Below, piece after piece: positions 12,401-24,400 of a DNA stretch of 64,000 bases. The first letter of the stretch is position 1; each line of letters opens with the position of its first letter. The position numbers and the translations under genes are program-made. This DNA is from Branchinecta lynchi (Eukaryota; Arthropoda; Branchiopoda; Anostraca; Branchinectidae), in assembly GCA_023053575.1 (NCBI GenBank), contig JAKZAP010000014.1:11310938-11374937 (forward strand), written 5' to 3'. The notes under the pieces were generated by a model. That model had not been told where the DNA came from, made no database searches, and worked only from the letters and a program-made list of their open reading frames with translations.

Positions 12401-15400
12401 TCAACAGAGCTCGAGGAACGTAGTTGAACGGTAGGCAACCATTCAGCCCCTTCAGATGTTCAAGAGGAAATGACCACCGAGCTGGATGGCATCACCATGA
12501 AAACACCCATCACCATGACTGGACGTAACCTCCAACGGAGTCATCCGCGCGAAAATGTCCCCTTAGCTTCCCTTTAAAAAACTGTTCTCACTTCAAGGTT
12601 TAGAGCGTGTTCCACCCCACTTACCATAGTTACTACGCATGACGTCACTTGCCGTCAAGGCTGGAACAATTTCTCTATTTTCCAGCTGAATATCATGCCA
12701 CGGGTGAATCCGACCAATCACGTTACAGAGATGCCTAGTTACCACGCTTACTACGCTCCCGAGCATGGTAAGCAAATAGTTACTATTAGTTACGATTTCG
12801 AGAAGGCTGGAACGGTCAGCGTATTAACTTTTTACGAGGTTGGAATGAAAATAGTAACTAATAGTTAGTATTGTGAGAAGGATGGAACACGCTCTTAATG
12901 TAAATGAAAGCTAATGCCTCCTAGCATTATCTTGACACTACCGAACACGAGATGCTTAGGTTCCGGAGAAGATAGCTACAGCTGCTGCTATATACCTAGG
13001 AGTGGAGTAACTTCTAAGGATCACCTAAAACCGTCTGCCTAAGAATTTGCTAGCTTTTACGAGATATGTAAAACTTCAAGGGGTCCCAGACACATGCGTA
13101 TCCCAAAACAATTGCTACTTACATTCTCCACTTCGGATTTTCTGGAAAATCCAACACCAGGACATCCTGAGACTGGTCCGTACCCACAGCATGGTAGTAC
13201 ATTTTTTGGTTTTCATTTGAGGTGGTTTCACTACCGTCCGTCCTGCCTTCTTGGTCCTTGTAACACTAGAATAAAGAGGTGATAATGAGCATTAATGCGT
13301 TTTTGATCCGAATTCTCCTCGCGGTTCTCCTATTTCGCATTTTTGGACTGATGAAGCGAATTTTCCTTTTCTTGCGTTTTTGTCAGAATAGCGTCGCGAT
13401 TCTGCAGAATCGAGAAGTTACTTCGATAGCGAATTATCGATTCTCCCCTCTCCGTTCTCCTCCCTGATTGGTCAACAGAGTGCGGGTGTTCAATATGCAT
13501 ACACAGGCATACCGGGTTGCAGACGAGTTGCAAAATAGTGTTTTGGCAAAAGCGAGAATGGAGAAGCGAGAGGAGCAAAAACGGTAGTTTGTACGAGAAT
13601 CGAGAATTTAGAAGCGAGAACGGAGAAATGAGAATTCGGATCAATAACGCAACTATTATCTAATTCTCTTTACAGTCGTTATTACATTTCGTACGCAATT
13701 GGTCTTCTCAGGCGAAAATAGTCCGTCAACTAATATCTTTTCTACAAGCTTGTGTATTTCCTGCCGAAACTCCGCTCGCTCCTTCGTGCCCGATTTTCAC
13801 CATTTAAAAGGATACACCAGAATCTGCTTTCTACAATAACCTTTCAAAGCCCCGCAACGGGGCCCCGTTGACGAGCCCCCCGCAACCATCATGAGCAGCA
13901 ATCCACGGATCCCTCCTTCCTAGAATTTTTTTGGTATTCTTTTCTTATATGTTCGACCGTGTGATGTTATATTCTGTGTAGTTGATATGGCAAGTTGTCT
14001 TTTTGCTATAAATATCAAAATATCTTAGTTCCCTCACTCTTTGTGTCCGGTATCTCTGAGATTGTGCTAAATAAGTAAATGTCATTTATATCGTCTGGCT
14101 ACCGGTACTTAAAAAACGACATAGGTCAGGTTTGTGTCAGGTGCATGAATTTGATCAGTCATCACTCTCATAAGTGTCCTAATATTTACAGACGGATTTA
14201 CAATTTCAAGCGATGTGAGATAACACACTATCTGTTGACGTCAAAGAAATTGTTTCCGTTATCAACTTTCAAGTACTTATTTTTTCCTAACATTAATGTA
14301 ACAAAACATGCTTCCTGTTATGTTGTACAGATATGAAAGAGTATAAAACAATTTTTTGGGATCCCAAAACGTAAGTGGAGGGATACCTATGACATCGCAA
14401 AAGTTGTCCGTCTGTCCGTCTGTGCGCACTGTAACTCTCGAAGGGAATGAGATATTTTGATGAAACTTGGTGTGAGGATTCTTTGGGTCAAGAGTAAGGT
14501 CAAGTTCGTAGATGGGCTATTTAGCCTAACATTTAGGAGTGGGGGAGGGGTTTTAGATTAAGGGGCAAATAAAATATTTTTAAACAGATAATGTGATAGT
14601 CGATTATGAGGTAAGAAGACATGTTGAACACGATGGTGAAAACCATTTTGTCATCAGAAAAGTAGTTCGCCCGGAATCCGGCCAAAACCGGAAAGTTTGT
14701 TAAAAGTAAAAGTTTTATTTGAAGTTAATTAGATGTTCGAGTTTAGGGTAAGAAGACATGCTATGAAAACCGTTTTATCGCCGGACAAGTAGTTAGCCCA
14801 GAATCCGGCCAAAACCGGAAAGTCTGTTAAAAGTAAAAGTCTTATTTTAAGTTGATTAGATGTTCGATTTAGGGGTAGGAAGCCATGCTGAACACAATGG
14901 TGAAAACCATTTTTTCGCCGAACAAGTAGTTCGCCCGGAATCCGGCCAAAACCGGAAGGTTTGTTAAAAGTAAAAGTTTTATTTGGAGTTGATTAGATGT
15001 TCGATTTAGGGGTAAGAAGACATGCTGAACAATTATGTGAAAACAATTTTCTACCCAGACAATGGTTCGCCCGGAATCCGGCCAAAACAGAAAATTGTTA
15101 AAAGTTAGACTTTTATTTGTAGTTGATTAGATATTCGATTTAGGGGTAAAGAGATGGTGAATCCGTGTATGACAATCATTTTTTACCCGAACATATAGTT
15201 CGACGGGAATCCGGCTGGAGCCGGAAAATGTATTATAAGTTGAATTTTTATTTGAAGTTGATTAGATGTTCAATATTGGGGAAAGAAGATACGCTGAGTT
15301 CGTTTTTGAGCTTTCTTTTTTCGCCGGAAAAGTAGTTCCGGAATTCGGCCGAAACCGGAAAATTGGCAGAAGTGACAGGAAGTTTTCGTCAAAACAGAGA

Positions 15401-18400
15401 TGGCTTATAGGGGTAAACACACTTGTTTTTCTCGGATGATTAACCTGTTTTTGAATTTTAATAGTAAAAACGTTCAAGGAGTCTGCCGAAGACTGGATCT
15501 GGCGAAGACACGACCCAATTGTCTGGATCAAATATTGATTTTTTGGGATCCCATCGAAACCTTTGGTCTTGTTCGTTAACGTCAACAGATTCTAAGCGTG
15601 TTCCATTCTACTCACCGTAGTTACTACGCATGACATCACGAACTTTGGCTTCTTCGCTTCAAGGCTGGAACGGATTTTTCCATTTTCCACAAAAATATCA
15701 CTCCACGGGGTAATCCAGCCAATAAAGTTACAGAGATCCGTAAATACCACGCTTACTACGTCCCGAGCATGGTAAGCAAATGGTTACTATCGAGAAGGTT
15801 GGAATCGTCAGCGTAGTAACTTTTGGTGAGGTAGGAACGGAAATAGTAACTAATAGTTACTATTGTTAGAAGGGTGGAACACGCTCTCTGTGACATGTCA
15901 TATCTCTTGAAAACTGCGCAACCTTGTGTATATTACGAAACTTTTGTCAGTGCAGACGAGGCGCTGAGGCCCTCAGTGAAACTGGGAATGCAACTCAGAT
16001 GCAGGGGAAGGCTATCATAAAGAATCCTACGTACGAACCATGTAGAATATTCCTTTGTTATCGTGCGTCCAGGCAATTGACGAAAACTTGACTTTTTCTA
16101 GCACCTCCGGGTATTCCTCACCTAAAACAGGAAAGTAGAATAATAAAGCACGGCTACCATGAGAGCACCTACTATTTAGAATCAAACGAAAGAAATAGAA
16201 AACCGTGATTTTCGGGGTTTTTTCTTGATCAGCTAATTATCCCTCTAGGATGATGTGCGAGGGATAAATATAAATTGTAAATACACACAGAGCTCAGAAT
16301 TGTAAATAATCAGATTTGTACACATACATTTTTAACACGCACATTTTATCTTTCGTTATATTATTTTTATCTGCATCCGCACCGTTTTCTTCTTGTTTTT
16401 AGTTACATCTCGTCTTATTGTCTGTTGGTTCCGCATCGTTCTCCTGTTGTGATTGTGGTGGATTTTATGATTTAGTTTTGTTTTGTTTTTCGCTGAGGAC
16501 GGTTTGCCGGAAGTGCAACCGAAATATCCGAATTCATATTGGGATATAGCTGATCAAAAAAAAAACCCGAAAATCACGGTTTTCTATTTCTTTCGTAATG
16601 AATGGTCAGCTTGGCTTCAAACCTTATATTAGAATCAAACACATCCGAAAGCCCTCTTTTACAGATTCTTCTAGCATACAAATGCCTTTAGAGCATTGCA
16701 CAAGTCGTGGGTTGACTTTAGAGGTTATTTTTATTTTCGGTGCAGAGCGTAAAAATAAACCTCAGGTTTTGGCAGCTGTTATTGGCGTTAGCAAACGTGC
16801 TCAATAGGAGATAGCGTTGTGTCGAAGAAGCTACAAGAAACACAGGGTTTCGCTGAGCTTTATCCCACCTTGTGTTACGTGCCACATACTCTTTTGGGGA
16901 GATGAAATTATACAATCAATCAATCACCATATTTATTCCTGATTATCTGTTTCAGAACATGATAACATAGGACTATCAACTTTAACAAAATATAATTAAT
17001 ATATACAATTCATTTAATTATACAACGGCTGGACATTTCTTTCTACTAAAGCCTGCCGAGTTTAACTGGACTATAAGCTTTAAAATAACTAGCAGAGATA
17101 AACCTGGGACTACACTTTTTACACCCCTCAACCCAAAACGATATGTATACAAGAGTGATGAAAATCTGAGATAATTTCCTATGCCACATCCACTGCAAAC
17201 AAAAAATCTTGCAGTATTTTCCACTGGGATTAGTCTTGTCTCTAAAAAGATAATCTTATCTGTAATTCGGACTAATCTTATCTCAGTAGAAAAGAGATTA
17301 ATCCCAGTAGCAGACACTGCAGTTAACTTTAATCCTTACTCGAAGAAACTTTTTACAGTGTCACTTACAACTGCAATTTAAGGTAAACCTTGGCTCCACG
17401 AAAAGTTTCACACTCGCACAATAACTTTCTCTGTCAGCGTTTTAGCACTAAATCCCGCTGGGATCCAGCTCCGACACTCTGATCAACAGAAAACAATGAA
17501 AGCAAAACGTACCTGTTGCAACTTTCTTGAACCGAATTTTCTGCCAATCAGAGCCGCCATAGCTTAGTCCGTAAGCAAAAATTTCACCATTCTCCGAAAA
17601 CGCAGATCCAGTTAAGGCGACAGTGCCGTCTTCTGACAATGTGTTTGGGTCGAAGAATACAGATGGCTCTGCGTCAAGTGAAGTCTGCATATATACTACG
17701 CTGTGAAATAAATACAGGAATTCAATCACACAGGAAAACGGATGTTTATATGGAAAACGGCACATTAGGCGATCTAAAAAGCTCTGCTAGTTTATACGCC
17801 GGCTCTTTTTGCAACTTCGGGAAAACTCGCTTCGCTATCCAGAGTTGTTTTAGCGCTCCGCTAGTTTCGGAAAGTGACGTGGCAAGTGAATCCACGGCAT
17901 GATCGGAAAATGAGCGAGAAGAAGTCAGCGAGAAGTTGTGCAGGTGCAGCGACTATCCTGTTAGTAATTGGTCTCGGCGGATTCCCACTTTGCTGTTCGG
18001 AAAGCGAACCCATGAGAATGCCAGAATCGCCCTTAAAATAAGTCGGAGACCTAAAACAAGTGGAAACAAATTCAAAGAAAATGACCTAAGCGGAATCCGG
18101 CAGAAACTCAAGCTGACCCCCTATACGTGCACGGACAAACCGTTATTCTAATTCAATTGCGCCTTTTTCTACATCTATGTTTAACAGTGCCTAATTTATG
18201 TATGTATATTTTAGAACTGCAAATTAGCCAAGAGCTACGAAAGTCGTATAATAAACCGCTGTCACTCTCTCAACTTCCCTGACTGTGACGTAAAAAAAAT
18301 AAGAATGCCCTAGCAAGATATTTACAGAAAAAAGAAGCATTTACCTCCCTCAACCTTACGGCTGGCCGTCTCAACTCACAGAGATATGTTTTTAGCTCAG

Positions 18401-21400
18401 TGATATCGAGGCGCTGCTATTATTCAATCTGTACATTACCGACATATTCAATGGCACCTAGGGGCGTCACGTCCGAGGAGGGGGGAGGGACGCCTCCCCC
18501 TATTTTGGTCGGCCAGTCGGTAAAAATAACCGAGTCGGCACAAAGCGCCACGATTTTCGTCAAAACAGCTGATTTTTTTCATGAAAACAGTCGATTTTTT
18601 GAAAACTGTCTTTTTTTCTGCAAAAACAATCTTTGTTCTGCAAAAACAGTCGGTAAAAACTATCAGCCAGTCGGTAAATTCATTGTCCCCCCCCCCCCCC
18701 AAACATTTGGCTAGTAATAAATTAGTCATAAATTACCTAGTACATTTTTTAATCCTTCCCTAGTACGTTTATTGTTTTTTTGGTATTCAAAGTCTGAAAT
18801 TCGAGTGACCATCTGTCCGGGTAAAAATTAATAAGGGAGTTCGGCACGGAGCATTGTTATCTCCTAGTATATTTAAATGTGTCCTTGCATCGTGCCTGCG
18901 TCCCTTAAATGTTCGTTTTTTTATGGTGATACTGGTTTGTCTCATGTTGCATATGCTGATGATGTTACGCTTGCTGCCCGGACTCACCGCGGATTGCTTG
19001 CCAACCTTAATGTATTAATGAATGCACTGGCCAAGACTGGATTACCAGTTAATGCGTCAAAAAATGAGTTTATTTGTTTCAATAGCCCTCATATGGTCGC
19101 TGCACTTGTTGCTGGAACTGCAGTTCTACCAAGTTCTTCTTCCATTAGTTGGCTTGGCCTGTCTTTCGGTACAACGCTTTCCACTACGCGTTCATCCCTA
19201 GTGGATCGAGCCATAAAAAGCCTGCGCATGGCTTACGGGAAAATATCCCCAAACAAAAGCCGCTATAACCGCAATGGTGTTTGAATAAGTGTTTTATGTT
19301 TTGGATAATAACGTTATTGGAAGTAAGTGCTTTCAAGATCTGAAGAGGCTGGCAAGGTTCCTAAAGGTAGCTTTAGCCGAACTTACGAATTTTAAAGTGA
19401 AGAATCCTTTGGAAACTTTAAGTAGTAAAATCCAAAACTTTCATAAAAAGGCTGACAACATTCTTCTTCATCACAACCTTTTTCCTTTTTTCACGAAAAA
19501 GCGCCCTGATTAGTTTGTTTATTTTGAATTTAGTTTTGTTTTCCATGTATTTCGTTGTATTCAAATACAAATTCACTTTATTTATCCAAAATTCTTCATT
19601 GCGAAAAATAGCATAGGAAAATGTCAATAAAATTTCACTAACATACAAGTACATAATATACTAAAAACTTCATGCAAACATACAATTTTGGTACAATTTT
19701 GGCTAATATTATATACAATTCGTTTCTGTTACAATAATATTCAATCATCGGGTCAAATACTTATGACTACGTGTAGAAACAACACACTGAAATCACTATT
19801 AATAAAACAATAATAAACTTGGTCACGTCACAACTGATAAGATAACAACAATATAATCAACAAGAGTTAAAATGGCGAATAAAATAAGGTGCAAAAGATT
19901 TCAGATACCGCTCAGATGATTGAGATGGAGGGAGCTTCAGCTGAGGTTTACTAGAAAGTTTAACCGCTCTTCTTGTGGCCCTTGCGTCTTCCTGCTCTGT
20001 GAAATCCGGCAGTATGTCCCTGTGACCATCGGAGTTTAGTATTTTTTTTTCCGAAATTCATGACTAGTTCGTGACGTCTTTCCTTTAACGTTTGTAGTTT
20101 TAGGACTTCGAGGCTTGCCTGGTACTCGACGTACTCGTTTCCCAAGATAATTTTGCAGGCACGTTTCTGTATATTTTCGATTCGGTCACTCTGATCGACA
20201 GTAAGGGCACTATGCCAAACAGGACAAGTGTATTCGACACTTGGTCTCACATATGTTTTAAAGCATGTTAGTAGTGTGTTTCTCTTGAGGCCAAACCTTC
20301 TCAGGTACGAAAATTACTTGAGTAAACCTGCTGCTTTGGACTCGATGCTGGCTACATGGGTACTCCGTCTCAGGTCATCCTCGAAATGAAACACCTAGGA
20401 TTTTTACGGAGCTTGTGCACTGCAGGTAATCAGTATGAAGGTCAGGTACGTCTTTCTTGAGGAAAGTGACACGGAAGAGGGTGCTTTTTTCTTCACTAAC
20501 AGCAAGTTTTACTTCGTTGGCTTCATCCTTGAGCTGTGTGAGAAGGCCCTTCACTGGTTCAACAGGGTTGTTGTCAGAGAGGAGGCGGAGCAGGGACATT
20601 GAGAGATCGTCTGTGAATTTGTACCGTGTTCTCAACTCTCGCATGAGTCTGTTTATCACCAGTAAGAAGGCCAGCGGACCAATTTTGGACCCTTGAGCGG
20701 CTCCTCAGGAGATTCCAAGAAGTTCAGAAGTGTCACTTTCCTCGAGCTGCACGCATTGCAGTCTTTCAGAGAGAAAGCTTGCCAGCATTCTGACAGCGAT
20801 TTTCCGGGCTCCCATGTCGATTGCCTCTTTGACGACAGTTTCGTTGATCCAGGTAATTAAAAGCTTTTACAAAGTCGGCTATGATACAGTCAATGTACGC
20901 CCCCTGCTTTTCCAGATGTTCAAGCATATCTTGCAGAAAGCGCACAAGGTAATGTACTGTGCTGCAACCGGGTCGAAACCCATATTGTCGAGGGTCTAAG
21001 TTGCTTTTAATGTCGTCGTAAAGCCATCCGTAAATAATACTTTCGCACACCTTGGAAAATGTGGAGGTTTTTGAGATGGGTCTGAGCTCACTTACCGATT
21101 TGGGTGAGGGTTTTTTTGGTATCGGGGTTATAAAAGCGGTTTTGAATCTTCTGGGAAAAACTCCTTGAAGAAGGCACTGATTTACCAGAGAAGTGAATAG
21201 TGCAGATAGCTCGGACAAACAAAGTTTGATTACCTTTATAGAAGGTTCGCCTGGAAACGAAGCCTTGTTTTGGTCAAGTTTGGAAAATGCCTTCTTTATA
21301 TCCTCAACTTCGATCACAGGAATTTCGTCTGAGGTTGGCGTCTCGGGAAGTACGGCAAGGCCTGGGTACTTGCGGCATATTTCAGCAAAATGTAAGTTGA

Positions 21401-24400
21401 CTGAGTCCGCTGACAATTTTACCCCCTCGCTGTCGGTCAGTATCAGTGGTTTTCTGTTTTTGCCCATGAGTTTCTGAAACTCCCCATGAAATTTCTTCGG
21501 GTCCAAGTCAGTCAGTTTTTTTTCAGTTTTTCTCCCGTGTTCGTGTCTGCATTTCTTAATATTCCTGGTAATCATACTGCGAAGCTTTTTTGCTTTGGTC
21601 GTATCGCCACTAATATGTTTGCTGTCACGTTCTCGAATGAGTGTTTTAATTTCCTCTGACATCCATGGCTCGAGATTCGACTTTACGTATTTTGTTTTGA
21701 TTTGAAAATATTCTTCGAAGAGAGCGTTCAGCTGGTCACAAAATACGTTTGCCATCTGCTCTGCGTCACTAGGTATATACAGATAACTCCAGTTGTGAGA
21801 CGCGAGGGTAAGTTTGAATGACTGTACGGCCAGATCACTGTAAGAACGGTAAGTGATTTTCCTTTGCTCCTGAGCGGGTAATGAGATTTTCGGTTTCCAA
21901 ATTATTGTCAGATGGTCACTCATTCCTATCGCCACAGTGGTTTCGGGATCACTGTAATAGTCCCGTAAAGTTGTAAAGATGAGATCAAGTTTTTTTTTCT
22001 CTCTAGTTGGGACCTTCACCATTTGGTGCAGCTGGAGCGTTTCTTCGATCCATCTCGCCTTTATGTCGTTGAAATCACCACACAATGTGATACCCGAAAG
22101 GGGATATTTACTCCGAACGTGGTCGATGCAGAATTGTAAATAGGTGACGAGCTTTTTGCGAAATGGTCCCTTTGGTGGATAATAGACTACTCCGATGATA
22201 AGGGATGAACGCACTTCGGTAGAGATTTAGGTCTTGCCCATAACCATAAGACTTCTATGTCTTTGTCTCTAGGTATTGGTGATTCGAGCAGACGGCTTGT
22301 TATCGTGGTGCGGCAAATGACTGCTACACGACCACCATGACTTACAGCAGTATTGTCATTGGTCAGCGTGGGAGGAGATAGCTGGTGTATCCATCAAACG
22401 AAAGAATATCCGAATTCACAAGCAAAGTTTCGGTGATGCATGCAATATCTACCCGATGCTGCTGGGACAGGACGTCAAGCTCTTCAATTTTGTTGGTGAC
22501 GGAGCGTACATTTGAAAGAAGCAGTTTTGGGAATGCAATCCCTTTATGTACAGTGCCTTTAAGTTCGGACATACTTTGCACGTCCTGCTTTCTATCTTTT
22601 CTTGTACTTGGTTCCATTGCCGTATATGTCTTGGTGTAGAGTTTAACAAAGTAGTGGTGGTAGAGGTGCATATCTGTTTGTGGAGAACGCTGGAAGGGCG
22701 GGGGAGGCATCCACTGTCCCGGGTATTCTTTTGTCTGGCGGTCTGACATTTTTTTCTGGATCAGCCAGCCAGGTTTCTGAAATGCATGCAATATCCATTC
22801 TGTGGTTTTTTAGCATTCCATTTAGTTCCTCTTGTTTGTTTGATAACGATCTGACGTTTGACAACAAGAACTTTGGGTAAGAGCCGCTTCTGATTGCATG
22901 CGGCGTTTTTGAAGTGCGTCGGTTTTCCTCAGTGTGGGAGTAAAGCCCGGGCTCAAGGTATAAAATGTCTTTGGTCTGGCCAGTGTTCCCTCCAAAGGTG
23001 GATGTGGCAGCTGTGACTTCAGAGGCTTCTCGGTCATAAAAGATTCTGCTGAATCCGTCACTTCTTCCGTCAGGTAAGTCGGCTGCAGGTAAGTACTGTG
23101 ATTGTTCGAACTCGTATTTCGGGTTAATTGTTGTGATTGGTGGAGGCCAGTATTCGAGATTGTCCAACTCTGTATGTTTGAAATTCGGTGGCGGCTGACG
23201 CCTGTGTATTTCGATCCAATCGTAGTACTTTGAGTAGGTTTCAGCTGGTGGTCCGAGTTGGACTGAGATGTGGTGGAGTTAAGCGGTGGTATTCGAGGAT
23301 GGAGTTTAGTGCCTTGTTGTAGTTTACCGTTTCCTGAATTTGGAGTTGAAGAAGACTCTCGCAGTTCTCTGCTGGCCACGCCTCACGTTTTTTGGAACGG
23401 GGGGTTCTTGTGCCACTAGATGGTTGGTTATAGGTGTGGCTGTGGGATTTACAGTTGTCGGCAAATTTACAACTCTCTTATAGGTGGTGTCGGCAATCTT
23501 GCGTCAGTTCTTTCGGTGTTTTCAGACTCGCACTCGCTGATGAGTCCTACCAGGGGTGCCAGTAAGAAGTTGAGTGTCCCTTTTGGTGGTGGTCATTGTT
23601 AATTTCTGTGGTTTGGTGGAAGTAGTTGCATTTTACACCAAACCTTATGCATTTTTCAGGGTGCAATAGTCGACACGAAGATTCAAGCAAACAACCAGTC
23701 GATGAGCTGTGTTTGTCGCATATTCCTGGAGGGTTCAGAACGTGTAGGAATTTGCAGTTATTCCCTCGTTTGCAATGCCCTTTTTTTTAAATAAATGCAT
23801 TCGGTTTTGTCTTTGGTACAAATAGGTATGAACGTGGCGCGTTGTGCCCAGTGAACCAAGCTTGCAAAAAAAAAAAAAATCAAAATGATGTCAGCTTACC
23901 TCTGGTTCTGTAGACCACTATTCTTGGAGAAGAAATATCTGGAACCATGCTGTTTTGGACATGAGTATCTCGGAAAATTCCAGAGCTGAGTCAGACGTTC
24001 CTTGATCACAGGATGCAGTTGGGAAGACTTGAGGTACGGGTCTGTGAGAGCAACCTGGTCCTGGACAAATTTCTGAGTTTCCTCAGAATCTGGATCTTCC
24101 AACCAACGATATGGATCTTTGACCTAGAAAGGACAATTACTAAGATCTATCAGACAGTTTCGTGTCATAGAAGTCTTTAAATTCTAGATTTATTTTAAAA
24201 CAGAAGTGAAACACAGACAACAGACTATTCCATTATTTTCTTCTCAATAACAAGCGCCACCACGAGCTCGCCTATTTTCGATTTTACTTTCACAGTTGTT
24301 TTCATGCTTTTACTCTAGTCTGCCCATGGTCAATCCTTTTAGAACTAAGCCACGCCTATTGCATAGTTTGTGTTGGTTCGGCTGGAGGGACAATGCTCAA

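Noticed and set aside
16490..16560. Hammerhead-like motif (CTGAGGA ... CCGAAATATCC ... GGGATA)
   Set aside because: The core words and a stem II/III-like fold can be drawn, but no stem I partner exists upstream and the closing pair is mismatched; it lies inside a MITE, so chance is likelier.
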